Assembly: GCA_903917615.1 (NCBI GenBank)
Contig: CAIXBH010000024.1
Coordinates: 1-35,011 of the forward strand
DNA from: an uncultured Chloroflexota bacterium
GTDB taxonomy: Bacteria; Chloroflexota; Dehalococcoidia; UBA2979
Length of the DNA: 35,011 nucleotides
Direction of reading: 5' to 3'
Shown: positions 21,601-28,506 of the stretch, piece by piece
Position numbering within the stretch: position 1 is the stretch's first letter
Layout of the letters: each line of letters opens with the position of its first letter
Made by a program: the position numbers and the translations under genes
Notes under the pieces: model-generated
What the model saw: only the letters and a program-made list of their open reading frames with translations
What the model was told of the DNA's origin: nothing
Databases searched by the model: none

Positions 21601-21964
21601 GACACTTCTCGTTGAACGCCTCGACGCCGTAGGCCTCGATGTCCGGCTTGCCCGAGAAGCCGAGCGAGCGCTCCACCTCGAGCTCGACCGGCAGGCCGTG
21701 CGTGTCCCAGCCGCCCTTCCGCGGCACGCGGTAGCCGCGCATGGTGCGGTAGCGCGGCACGAGGTCCTTGAACACGCGCGCGAGGACGTGGTGGATGCCC
21801 GGGTTCCCGTTGGCGGTCGGCGGCCCCTCGAAGAACGAGAACACGTTGTCCGCCGGGCGCTCCTCGATCGAGCGCTTGAAGACGTCGTGCTGCTTCCAGA
21901 AGGCGAGGATGCGCTCCTCCTGCTCGGGGAAGGAGACGCGGGAGGTGACGGGGCTGAACGGCAT
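18698..21964 (-). CDS. ileS: Isoleucyl-tRNA synthetase, type 2-like, with a GxHH signature
   Basis: A 1088-residue class I synthetase that charges tRNA-Ile. The ATP-site motif reads GPPTANGNPGIHHV (47-60): G-I-H-H replaces the usual HxGH. The KMSKS loop is exact at 640-644 (GQKMSKSRGN). The CP1 editing domain is present, with WTTTPWTL near 237 and DEGTGILHVAPAFGEDD near 348. Cysteine pairs at C183/C186, C425/C428, C497/C500 and C545/C548 may bind zinc. Sequence style and length resemble type 2 (eukaryote-like) enzymes, often insensitive to mupirocin. The ATG at 21964 is chosen because AGAGGA lies upstream and the family N-terminus fits. Longer starts run into the T-box. Expression is controlled by the T-box leader. 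Confidence 0.96.
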   Translation of the reverse strand: MPFSPVTSRVSFPEQEERILAFWKQHDVFKRSIEERPADNVFSFFEGPPTANGNPGIHHVLARVFKDLVPRYRTMRGYRVPRKGGWDTHGLPVELEVERSLGFSGKPDIEAYGVEAFNEKCRESVFKYVSEWERMTDRIGFWIDTEHAYVTYHPEYVESCWWIFKTLFEGDLMFRDFRVTPHCPRCQTSLSSHEIALGYKEDTPDPGVTLRFRLNASSGASDALRLDDGVPTSLLAWTTTPWTLSGNTALAVLPEATYALVERADAHLGRERVVVAEPRVAAAVADGEVIATLPGTALVGLRYEPLYESTTWDGIDPLMFVDGRTQKPKSAADLPARRVIASDHVTTDEGTGILHVAPAFGEDDYGMGRAEGLMFLQPVRLDGTLIGGPGDGLFAKVADPPITQDLRERGLLFRSETIRHTYPFCWRCDTPVLYYAKPSWYIRTTAVARDMVAGNQRIHWVPEHIKDGRFGEWLEGNIDWAVSRERYWGTPLPIWVCELCEHTEVIGAYDELFARARAGTADGVRKADGTVDAHRPFIDRVELDCPQCNGTMRRTPEVADAWFDSGAMPYAQFHYPFEQNEFMSRFPADFICEAVDQTRGWFYTLHALATLLNHTEDVPEAIAYRNVVCLGLILDGEGQKMSKSRGNVVDPWSVLNAHGADAIRWYMYTASPPGNSRRFSTDLVAETSRRFLSTLWNTYSFFVTYANSAGFDPSGAKPDASAYSELDRWIRSELHQTVRRVTDALEAYEPSEAARPIEAFVEQLSNWYVRRSRSRFRQGGADSNAAQHTLYECLVTVSKLLAPFTPFIAEELYRNLVAERVSGTADSVHLAMWPEVDEAAIDEQLSSDIALVQRMVSLGRAARAKAQTKVRQPLASAVLVPRTEAERGALTRLADQIAEELNVKAVEVITDPGDRLAYTIRPNLPVLGPRFGADVGKVRGALQGADAAAIVRAMRAGDPIEVGGFTLAPTDILVTVEASAGWAAQEESGYAALVDTTVTPELEAEGLAREIVRRLQDLRREAGLDVGDRIRVTYRAAEPVASALATHAASIAEDTLASSFEAVAEPAGEARSVEDVDGTEVVLALSRV

Positions 21965-21996
21965 CGCGGGCATCCTCTGCATACGCGCGGGCAACG

Positions 21997-22380
21997 AAAA
22001 CGCCCGCCTCACACCATGTTGGTGCGGGACGGGCGTCTGCATCACCGTCTGGTGGGCAGGGGCCCGCGGTACCACCCGCGTTGCGCGCCTCCTCGACCGT
22101 GGTCGAAGCGACAGCGCCGCTCGTCGCGCAGCTTCTCCTCTTCGGATGGCACCGCGCTGCCCCTGGTAACGGTGGGCGCTCCGGCCGCGTCTACTGGCCC
22201 CGACGGATCGAGGTGTTCGGGCGGCAGCTCGGGAGGGATCTTCACCCCGCGCCGGCCTCGGGCATCGCCCTCGGCTCGACACGCGCCCGGCTCACACCGT
22301 CCCGGGCTCGCTTGGCGGTCACTCGATGAGTGCCGCGGGGTTACTCGTCTCCGTCGTCGCTACGTATGTGACTTCGGTTG
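21997..22380 (-). promoter_or_regulatory. T-box riboswitch (tRNA-Ile) upstream of ileS
   Basis: The leader senses uncharged tRNA-Ile. The conserved T-box GGGTGGTACCGCG is at 22077-22065. Stem I has the ACCCCGCG/CGCGGGGT helix (22341-22334 with 22251-22244), flanked by the specifier-loop marks AGTA (22345-22342) and GAA (22243-22241). The specifier codon ATC (Ile) is at 22239-22237. An apical GCCCGG/CCGGGC arm lies between. The terminator is ACGCCCG/CGGGCGT (22036-22030 with 22006-22000) followed by TTTT, so control is at transcription. A TAGACT -10 candidate (22392-22387) would start RNA near 22380; its -35 is weak. Confidence 0.92.
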
Positions 22381-22404
22381 GTCGCCAGTCTAGCGGGCGA
22401 CGGA

Positions 22405-22926
22405 CTACTCGTCGTCCGGATCGTCGTCGTCGGCATCCGGGGCGACGAAGCTCTTCGCGATGATCGCGATGCGGTCGGCTTCCTCGTCGCGGACGACGGG
22501 GCGCGCCGGGCCCTCGAGCACCGCCGTGTCGCGGCCCGCCGCGGCGGCGATGCGCGCGACTGCGGCCTCGGCCTCAGCGGCCTCCTGCGCCTCGAGCTTC
22601 GTGCGGACGTCGTTGTAGCAGTTGGAGCAGTACACCGGGCGGTCGCCGCGGGGGACGAACGGCACCTCGGTGGTCTGGCCGCACTGGTGGCAGGAGGCCA
22701 CGTGCAGCTGGCGCGGGGTGCGCCCACCCCACGAGACGTAGACGCCGAAGTGCGGCGACTCCTCGCGGTCCTCGGGGCGCATGAGCTTGCGCTGCTGGCG
22801 GCACGAGGGGCAGCGCACGGGGTCGTGCTGCAGGCCCTTCGTCGCGTAGAACTCCTGCTCGCCCGACGTGAAGATGTACGTCGAGCCGCAGTCGCGGCAG
22901 ATCAGCTCGCGGTCGTTGAAAGCCAT
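22405..22926 (-). CDS. Double zinc-ribbon protein
   Basis: A 173-residue protein with two zinc ribbons. The first uses C10/C13 and C39/C42 around YIFTSGEQEFYATKGL, the signature of the zf-trcl ribbon family. The second uses C79/C82 and C100/C103 around EVPFVPRGDRPVYC, a ribbon also seen at the ends of some Chloroflexota helicases. An Ala/Glu-rich helix (110-135) and an acidic tail (DADDDDPDDE) follow. It probably binds nucleic acid or a protein partner. The ATG at 22926 follows AGGA. ileS lies downstream behind its own T-box, so part of the ileS transcript may come from here. Confidence 0.85.
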   Translation of the reverse strand: MAFNDRELICRDCGSTYIFTSGEQEFYATKGLQHDPVRCPSCRQQRKLMRPEDREESPHFGVYVSWGGRTPRQLHVASCHQCGQTTEVPFVPRGDRPVYCSNCYNDVRTKLEAQEAAEAEAAVARIAAAAGRDTAVLEGPARPVVRDEEADRIAIIAKSFVAPDADDDDPDDE

Positions 22927-22982
22927 GTCTCGTCCTATCCGGCCCCGGTCGAGGTCTCGCCTCGGAGGGCACACGCTGAAGG

Positions 22983-23046
22983 GCGGACGCTCACGCGTCC
23001 GCTCGTCACTGCACCCTTGTAGTGTTGGGGCCCGCTCAGTATAGCA
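22983..23046 (-). promoter_or_regulatory. Extended -10 promoter and leader hairpin of the zinc-ribbon gene
   Basis: Minus-strand TATACT (23043-23038) is preceded by TGC, an extended -10 element; no -35 is evident. In the leader, GCGGACGC-TCAC-GCGTCCGC-type arms (22983-23002) form a perfect 8-bp stem with a four-base loop. No U-run follows. Confidence 0.5.
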
Positions 23047-23056
23047 GGTTCTTCCC

Positions 23057-23098
23057 CTCCCCCTCGGCGGTGGAGGGTTGGGGTGGGGGTGGCTCCGG
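23057..23098. repeat. REP-like intergenic repeat, copy B
   Basis: Second copy of the element at 18641-18681, with the same CTCGGCGG centre and GGAGGGTTGGGGTGGGGGTG right side, ending CTCCGG. It lies between the murJ stop and the zinc-ribbon promoter and may end murJ transcripts. Both copies have the same orientation in the window. Confidence 0.7.
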
Positions 23099-23124
23099 CG
23101 GGCTGTCGAAGCGCCGCGCGCCGA

Positions 23125-24972
23125 CTACCGCAGGCGCTCCATCAGCCCCGCGTACCCGTCGCGGTCGAGGCGATACGAGATCGCGAGGAATGCGGCCCCG
23201 CCGATGCCGCCGGCGATGAGCAGCAGCGCGAGCGCGCCCAGCGTGGTGGTCCCGGTCAGGCCTGCCCAGCCCAGCAGCACCTGCACGAGGATGATGACCT
23301 CCGCCATAACCGCGCTGCCGACGAGCGCGGCGACGACCGTGCGGCGCACGGCCAGCAGGTCGAGGCCCCCGAGCCGGGAGTGCAGGGCGAAGAACAGCAG
23401 GCCGAACTCGATGAGCGCGGCGATCGTCGTCGCGGCGGCGAGGCCGCGCAGCCCGAACGTGCCGATGAACAGTGCGGCCAGCGCGACGTTGATGATCATC
23501 GCCAGCACCGCGGCGGCGACCGGCGTCCGGGTGTCCGAGAGCGCGTAGAAGCCCCGGCTGAGGATCTCGACGCCCGAGTGGGCGAACACGCCGACCGCGT
23601 AGACGACGAGGACGCTCACCACGAGTTCCGTCGAGCGGGCGTCGAACGCGCCGCGCTCGAGGAGCACGCGCACTACGGGCGAGGCGAGCACGATCAGCCC
23701 GATGGACGCCGGAATCGCGAGCAGCAGGATCGTGCGCAGCGCGCGCATGAGCGAGGAACGCAGCCGCACGATCTCGTGCGCGGCCGCGTGCTGTGCGAGC
23801 GACGGGAAGACGGCGGTCGAGATCGCCATGCCGATCACGCCCACGGGCAGCATCATCATGAGGAACGCGTAGTTCACCGCGCTGATCGCCTCATCCGAGA
23901 TGAAGGAGGCGAAGAAGATGACTGCGAGGAAGTTGATCTGCGCCGCCGCGAGCCCGACGACGCGCGGCCCCATCAGCCGCAGCACCTCGCGCACGCCCTG
24001 CGACGCTGCATCGAACGAGGGTGTCCAGCGCATGCCGACGCCGCGCAGTGCCGGTACCTGCACCAGCAGATGCCCGGCGGATCCGATGACCACGCCCCAC
24101 GCGAGCCCATAGACCCCGAACGGCTTCGCGAGCAGCAGTGCGCCCGCCATGATGCTCAGGTTGTAGATCAGCGGGGCGATCGCGGGCGCCATGAAGTGCT
24201 GTCGTGCATTGAGGATGCCGGTGAGCATCCCCGACACGCCGAAGAACAGCGGAGACAGCAGCATCAGCCGCGTGAGGTCGATCGCGAGCTTCGTCAACTC
24301 GGCGCGCTGGCCGGTCGCCTCCCCGAGCCCGGGCGCGAGTTTTGGCACGATCGTGGGGGCGAGGATGTACGCGAGCCCGGCCGCGATCACCGTCGCGATG
24401 CTGATGAGATTCAGGACGCTCGAGGCGAGTTGCCACGAGGCCGCGGACCCGTGCTCCTGGCGGATGCGACTGAACGTCGGGATGAACGCCGAGGACAGGG
24501 TCGCGCCGGCGAGCAACTGGAACACGAGGTCTGGGAGCCGGAAGGCCACCCAGTACGCAGAAAGCTGAGGGTCCGTGCCGAAGGCCTGCGCGATGGCAAC
24601 CGACCGCAGCAGGCCGAGCAGCCGCGACAGGACGAAGCCCACCGCGACCACCGTGGCCGCGCCTGCGAGGACGCCGCTACTCGTCGCATCCCCGCCCCCA
24701 CCGATGAGGTAGCGGCGCATGCGTGTCCCGCGGTCGCGGTGCGTCCCCTCAAGCGGCCGCGGTGCACCCGCGTCGCCGGCTTCGTCCTCCGCCGGGTGCT
24801 TCGGTGGCTCCCATGGACGGCCGGCCGCATCCCACGGCGTGGTGGAAGCTGAGCCGGGGAGCGGGTCGTCCGGGCTGCCCTCGACCGGCGCGCCGGCGTC
24901 GAGGCGGGGCAGCGGGTCCTGGCGCTCGCGTCCGACCGGGCGTGGCCGCCAGTCATCGGGAGGGTTGGTCAT
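23125..24972 (-). CDS. murJ: Lipid II flippase MurJ with long disordered N-terminal extension
   Basis: A protein of about 615 residues. The MurJ core begins near residue 95 with GVLAGAATVVAVGFVLSRLLGLLRSVAIAQAFG and continues with FRLPDLVFQLLAGATLSSAFIPTFSRI, the hallmark of the family, then about 14 membrane helices (IINVALAALFIGTFGLRGLAAATTIA near the end). It moves lipid-linked peptidoglycan precursor across the membrane, which argues that this organism has a murein wall. The first 85 residues are Pro/Asp/Arg/Gly-rich and predicted to be cytoplasmic and disordered. The start is ATG 24972 or GTG 24981; neither has a clear ribosome site. The gene stands alone. Confidence 0.93.
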   Translation of the reverse strand: MTNPPDDWRPRPVGRERQDPLPRLDAGAPVEGSPDDPLPGSASTTPWDAAGRPWEPPKHPAEDEAGDAGAPRPLEGTHRDRGTRMRRYLIGGGGDATSSGVLAGAATVVAVGFVLSRLLGLLRSVAIAQAFGTDPQLSAYWVAFRLPDLVFQLLAGATLSSAFIPTFSRIRQEHGSAASWQLASSVLNLISIATVIAAGLAYILAPTIVPKLAPGLGEATGQRAELTKLAIDLTRLMLLSPLFFGVSGMLTGILNARQHFMAPAIAPLIYNLSIMAGALLLAKPFGVYGLAWGVVIGSAGHLLVQVPALRGVGMRWTPSFDAASQGVREVLRLMGPRVVGLAAAQINFLAVIFFASFISDEAISAVNYAFLMMMLPVGVIGMAISTAVFPSLAQHAAAHEIVRLRSSLMRALRTILLLAIPASIGLIVLASPVVRVLLERGAFDARSTELVVSVLVVYAVGVFAHSGVEILSRGFYALSDTRTPVAAAVLAMIINVALAALFIGTFGLRGLAAATTIAALIEFGLLFFALHSRLGGLDLLAVRRTVVAALVGSAVMAEVIILVQVLLGWAGLTGTTTLGALALLLIAGGIGGAAFLAISYRLDRDGYAGLMERLR

Positions 24973-25003
24973 GGGACCCACGTTCGCATACTTCGATGAT
25001 TCG

Positions 25004-25031
25004 CCGGCCTTGCTGGCCGGTCAAACCGGCC
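25004..25031 (-). promoter_or_regulatory. Mutually exclusive hairpins upstream of murJ
   Basis: Three alternating six-base arms CCGGCC (25004-25009), GGCCGG (25015-25020) and CCGGCC (25026-25031) have five-base loops. The middle arm can pair with either neighbour. The element is just upstream of murJ and divergent from rpsT. A switch-like role is possible but not shown. Confidence 0.4.
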
Positions 25032-25135
25032 CCGAGCCCACGAGGGTGGCCCGAAGGCCCGGGGAGGGTGCCGGCCGCCGCCGGGCGCTCGGGGCGGGTG
25101 ATCGGGGCCCCTCCGTGGTTATGGCGGGTGACGGA

Positions 25136-25165
25136 TAGACGCTTGCCCCCGGCGGCCCGTACGAT
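25136..25165 (+). promoter_or_regulatory. Candidate promoter of rpsT
   Basis: TAGACG (25136-25141) and TACGAT (25160-25165) with an 18-base spacer. The predicted start is about 20 bases before the rpsT ATG, leaving just enough room for the ribosome site AGGAGG. Confidence 0.45.
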
Positions 25166-25192
25166 GTCCGTCCGTCACAGGAGGATCGATCG

Positions 25193-25462
25193 ATGGCCAA
25201 TAACCCACAGTCCCGCAAGCGCGCTCGCCAGACGATTGCGCGCACCGAGCGGAACAAGCCCGTCCGCACGCGCGCCGCGCACACCGTCCGCGCCGCTCGC
25301 GCCGCGATCATGTCGAACGACCCGGGTGCCGGGATGCTCGTCCGCGCCGCCCAGTCGGCGCTCGACCGCGCCGCGCGCCGCAACGTCATTCACCCGAACG
25401 CGGCCGCGCGCCGCAAGGGTCGCCTGGCGGCGCAGCTGAAGGCCCACGCGCTCGCGGCCTAG
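25193..25462 (+). CDS. rpsT: 30S ribosomal protein S20
   Basis: An 89-residue basic protein that binds 16S rRNA early in small-subunit assembly. The family pattern is clear: N-terminal MANNPQSRKRARQTIARTERN, central helices with AARAAIM, and the signature SALDRAARRNVIHPNAAARRKGRLAAQL. Length matches other S20 proteins. The ATG at 25193 follows AGGAGG. It has its own promoter and terminator and is monocistronic. Confidence 0.96.
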   Translation: MANNPQSRKRARQTIARTERNKPVRTRAAHTVRAARAAIMSNDPGAGMLVRAAQSALDRAARRNVIHPNAAARRKGRLAAQLKAHALAA

Positions 25463-25484
25463 CCGCCTCGCTCGCTGAGCACTC

Positions 25485-25516
25485 CACAACCCCCGCGCGA
25501 GCGGGGGTTTGTTGTG
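25485..25516 (+). terminator. Intrinsic terminator of rpsT
   Basis: ACAACCCCCGC-GCGA-GCGGGGGTTTGTTGT: a 7-bp GC stem (25490-25496 with 25501-25507) with a GCGA tetraloop, extended by ACAAC/GTTGT-type pairing, and a T-rich right side. It lies 25 bases past the stop. Confidence 0.9.
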
Positions 25517-25611
25517 TCCGGCGACATCACGATCGTCCGCGCAATGCGCCCGTGCCGCGAGGCTGCGATACTGCCCTCGACACCCCCCGCTGAGCACCCC
25601 GAGGTCACGCG

Positions 25612-26658
25612 ATGCGCGCTGCCATCTACCACTCCCCCGGCTCGATCACCGTCGAGGATCGCCCGACGCCGAAGGCCGGCCCCGGCGAGATCCGCATCCG
25701 CCCCAGCGCCGTCTCCCTCTGCGCTTCGGACGTGCGCGTGTTCAAGGGTGAGAAGTACGCGCTGCCCGGCGTCATCCCCGGCCACGAGATCGCGGGCGTC
25801 GTGGACGAGGTCGGCGAGGGTGTGACCGGCATCACCGAGGGTCAGCGCGTGATGGTGAACCCCATCGTCGCCTGCAACCGCTGCCTGTTCTGTCTCACCG
25901 GCCGCCGCAACCGCTGCTCGGAGCGCACGACGCTCGGCTATGACCTGGACGGCGGCTTCGCGGAGTACATGCTCGTCCCGGAGTCGATCGTCTCGATGGG
26001 GCACGTCATCCCCGTGCCGGACAGCATCCCGCTGTGGCTCGCCTCGATCACCGAGCCGTCCGCCTGCACGCTCGCATCGCTGGAGCTGTGCGGCGTCCGC
26101 GCCGGTACCTCGATGGCGATCATCGGCGCTGGTCCGATGGGCATGCTGCACCTGCTCCTCGGCAAGGCGCTCGGCGCCGGTCCGATCATCGTGATCGAGC
26201 CGTTCGAGGAGCGCCGGATGATCGCGAAGCGCTGGGGCGCGGACCTGGTCCTCGACCCGGAGGCGGACGACGTGAAGGCCGCCGTGCGCGCCGAGACCGG
26301 CGGCCTCGGTGCCGATGCGGTCGTCGTCTCGGTCGGCGTGGCGTCGCTGGTCGGCCCGGCGCTCGACCTCGCCCGCCCGCAGGCGGTCGTGAACCTGTTC
26401 GCGGGCTTCCCGAAGGGTGGCGCCCCCGTCCCGTTCGACCCGAACCTCGTGCACTACTCCGAGGTGCTCCTGACCGGCAGCCAGAACGCGACCACGGATC
26501 AGTACCGTCGCACGCTGCGGCTCCTCGGCCAGACCGCGCACATCGAAGAGGTCATCACCAACCGCTACGGCCTGGAGTCCGCTCCCGAGGCGTACAGCGC
26601 GCGGCTGGCCATGAGCGGCCTGAAGTCGCTCGTCGAGTTCCCGGGCGTCGGCGACTGA
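25612..26658 (+). CDS. Zinc-dependent medium-chain alcohol dehydrogenase
   Basis: A 348-residue NAD(P)-dependent dehydrogenase of the sorbitol/threonine dehydrogenase-like MDR group. Catalytic zinc ligands are C37 (SLCASDVR), H58 and E59 (GHEIAG). The structural zinc cysteines are C88, C91, C94 and C102. The Rossmann motif GAGPMGMLHLLLGKALGA and EPFEERRMIAKRWGAD follow near residue 165. Replacement of the usual second-position residues does not allow substrate prediction. The ATG at 25612 follows CGAGG by seven bases. It stands between the rpsT terminator and the RodZ-like gene. Confidence 0.92.
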   Translation: MRAAIYHSPGSITVEDRPTPKAGPGEIRIRPSAVSLCASDVRVFKGEKYALPGVIPGHEIAGVVDEVGEGVTGITEGQRVMVNPIVACNRCLFCLTGRRNRCSERTTLGYDLDGGFAEYMLVPESIVSMGHVIPVPDSIPLWLASITEPSACTLASLELCGVRAGTSMAIIGAGPMGMLHLLLGKALGAGPIIVIEPFEERRMIAKRWGADLVLDPEADDVKAAVRAETGGLGADAVVVSVGVASLVGPALDLARPQAVVNLFAGFPKGGAPVPFDPNLVHYSEVLLTGSQNATTDQYRRTLRLLGQTAHIEEVITNRYGLESAPEAYSARLAMSGLKSLVEFPGVGD

Positions 26659-26704
26659 ACGCGCCGTCCATCGCCTCGCACGCCGGTTCGCGGGTGACGC
26701 GCCC

Positions 26705-27517
26705 ATGAGGTGGCCCATGCGTGGCGGTTCGACGCGCGCGTCCGCCGAGGTCGCCGCGGCGTCGGACGAGCAGCACGAGCGCGGACGGCGCACCGGAGAG
26801 ATCCTGCGCCAGACGCGCGTCGGCCGCGGGGAGACTCTCGGCGACGTCGAGCGCGACACCAAGATCAACCGCATCTACATCGAGGCGCTCGAGGCCGCGC
26901 GCTTCGAGGCGCTCCCCGCACCCGTTTACGCGCGCGGCTTCATGCGCTCCTACGCGCGCCACCTCGGCCTTGACCCGGAGGAGGCTGCGCTCGCGATCCC
27001 GCGCGACATGCCGCGGCCCGTCGGCCTCGAGCCGTCCGCCGGCCTGCGTCGCACACCGCCGATGTCGCTGCCCACCATTGCGATCACCCGTCCCATCGCG
27101 CTCGGCCTCGCGGCGGTGGCGGTCGTCGTGCTGCTCGCCGTGCTCATCGTGCCGCGGCTCACCGGGCGCTCGTCGAGCGCAACCGCCACCGCGACGCCCA
27201 CGGCCGGTGCGTCCGCGGGTGCCGAGGCGCCGAACGTCGTGGGCCTCACGCGCGAGCAGGCACAGCAGACGCTCCAGCGCGCCGGCCTGACGCCGCTCGT
27301 CTTCGAATCCGCGAATGCGGCGCCCGCCGGGCAGGTCTTCCGTCAGTCGCCGCCCGTGGGGTTCGCCGTGAAGCAGGGCGACGTCGTCACGCTGTTTGTC
27401 TCGCAGGGCCCCGGGACCGCCTCGGGCCCGGCGGGCACGCCAAGTCCGACCGCGACACCGACGCCGACCGCGACCCCCTCGCGCACACCGACGCCCACCG
27501 CGACGCCCGCGCGGTAG
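26705..27517 (+). CDS. RodZ-like HTH membrane protein with PASTA domain
   Basis: A 270-residue single-pass membrane protein. Residues 27-100 form the RodZ-type helix-turn-helix (GEILRQTRVGRGETLGDVERDTKINRIYIEALEAARFEALPAPVYARGFMRSYARHLGLDP). A transmembrane helix follows at about 130-153. The outside part holds one PASTA domain (about 177-238: PNVVGLTREQAQQTLQRAGL...GQVFRQSPPVGFAVKQGDVVTLFVS) and then a Thr-Pro repeat tail. RodZ links the MreB cytoskeleton to the wall, and PASTA domains bind murein fragments. A joint role in cell shape is inference. The start is ATG 26705, with ATG 26717 as alternative. Confidence 0.85.
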   Translation: MRWPMRGGSTRASAEVAAASDEQHERGRRTGEILRQTRVGRGETLGDVERDTKINRIYIEALEAARFEALPAPVYARGFMRSYARHLGLDPEEAALAIPRDMPRPVGLEPSAGLRRTPPMSLPTIAITRPIALGLAAVAVVVLLAVLIVPRLTGRSSSATATATPTAGASAGAEAPNVVGLTREQAQQTLQRAGLTPLVFESANAAPAGQVFRQSPPVGFAVKQGDVVTLFVSQGPGTASGPAGTPSPTATPTPTATPSRTPTPTATPAR

Positions 27518-27536
27518 TCCGAGTCGCGCTCGTGAC

Positions 27537-27926
27537 CTAGTCCGGCAGGCGCGTTGCCTGCCAGAGGATCTCCTGCCACTGGCCGTCGCGGCGCTGCCAC
27601 ACGCTGGTGCAGCGCGAGTAGTGCGAGGACTCGACGCCCTCCGCGTTGCGCTGCGTGAGCTGCACCTTCGCCGTGACGACGCCCATGTCGCCGCTCACGC
27701 GCACGAGCTGATCCTCCGACGCGAACCCGCGATACGACGGCGTGGGGCCGAGGCGCTCGATGAAGCTCGCACGCGAGTCGACGCGCCCGGTGCTGTGGAA
27801 GTACGTGATGTCCTCGGCCATGAGCCGTCCGAGCGCGGCCACGTCGCCCGCGATCGTCGCGTCGAAGCGCGCGCGCTGGGCGTTGGCGAGTTCCTGCTCG
27901 GCTGCGGTCATCGTCTGCGTCGCCAT
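27537..27926 (-). CDS. NTF2-like (SnoaL/DUF4440) protein, copy 1
   Basis: A 129-residue protein with the cone-shaped NTF2-like fold: helix ELANAQRARFDATIAGDVAALGRLMAEDITYFHSTGRVDSRASFIERL, then beta strands ending RDGQWQEILWQATRLPD. This family includes small isomerases, hydrolases and binding proteins, and the active residues cannot be named from here. The ATG at 27926 follows AGAGGAAC. It lies 42 bases after copy 2 and is about half identical to it, so the pair arose by tandem duplication. Confidence 0.87.
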   Translation of the reverse strand: MATQTMTAAEQELANAQRARFDATIAGDVAALGRLMAEDITYFHSTGRVDSRASFIERLGPTPSYRGFASEDQLVRVSGDMGVVTAKVQLTQRNAEGVESSHYSRCTSVWQRRDGQWQEILWQATRLPD

Positions 27927-27968
27927 CTCAAGTTCCTCTCGTGTCACCGGTGGAGTCGCCGCGGAGGC

Positions 27969-28376
27969 CTAGTGGTGCGCACCGTCCTCGGGCAGCCGGA
28001 TCGCCTGCCAGAGCTGCTCCTGCCACTGGCCGTCGTGCTTCGCCCACACGCTCGTCGCGCGGAAGTCGACGTCACGCGTCGCGCCATCAGCTGCGCGCAT
28101 CGTGATCGTCACCACCGCGGTGACGAGGCCCGCGTCGCCGAAGACACGCACGACCTGGTCCGCGCTCTTGAAGCCGGCGTATGGGCGGTTCGCCAGGCGC
28201 TCGAAGTAGCTCGCGCGCGTGTCGGAGGAGCCGGTGCTGTGGAAGTAGATGATGTCCTCGGACATCAACTTCGCGAGCGCGACGAGGTCACCCGCGGCGG
28301 TCGCCTCGAAGCGCGCCTGCTGGGCTGCCGAGAGTTCCTGCTGGGCGGCCGTCATCGGCGTGGTCTGCGTCGTCAT
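27969..28376 (-). CDS. NTF2-like (SnoaL/DUF4440) protein, copy 2
   Basis: A 135-residue paralogue of the next gene, with the same layout: QELSAAQQARFEATAAGDLVALAKLMSEDIIYFHSTGSSDTRASYFERL and a closing KHDGQWQEQLWQAIRLPEDG. Shared residues include EDI-x-YFHSTG, RAS-x-x-ERL and DGQWQE-x-LWQA-x-RLP, which may mark the ligand pocket. The ATG at 28376 follows GGAG. It is first in a two-gene unit divergent from rimO. Confidence 0.87.
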   Translation of the reverse strand: MTTQTTPMTAAQQELSAAQQARFEATAAGDLVALAKLMSEDIIYFHSTGSSDTRASYFERLANRPYAGFKSADQVVRVFGDAGLVTAVVTITMRAADGATRDVDFRATSVWAKHDGQWQEQLWQAIRLPEDGAHH

Positions 28377-28494
28377 GGGCGTCTCCGTCGGGTCGAGGTG
28401 CTTCTCCGGGTGGCTATCGGGCGCACGATAGTCCCGCGCGTCGAGCCCGTGGGGGCTGGTTCCGCGCGTTCGGGCCCTCCCGGAGGCGGGCGGG

Positions 28495-28500
28495 TAGACT
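28495..28500 (+). promoter_or_regulatory. -10 element of rimO placed for a leaderless mRNA
   Basis: TAGACT ends seven bases before the first base of the rimO GTG, so the predicted transcript would start at or within a base of the start codon. There is no ribosome site at normal spacing. The -35 region is not clear. Confidence 0.5.
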
Positions 28501-28506
28501 GATCCG

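Noticed and set aside
21965-22282. N-terminal extension of ileS by 106 codons
   Set aside because: The extension translates the T-box leader, including the terminator, and is Arg/Ala-rich without similarity to IleS. The ATG at 21964 has a ribosome site and fits the family start.
18824-22393. 1189-codon open frame on the plus strand opposite ileS
   Set aside because: Antisense shadow of ileS and of the T-box; no domain and no ribosome site.
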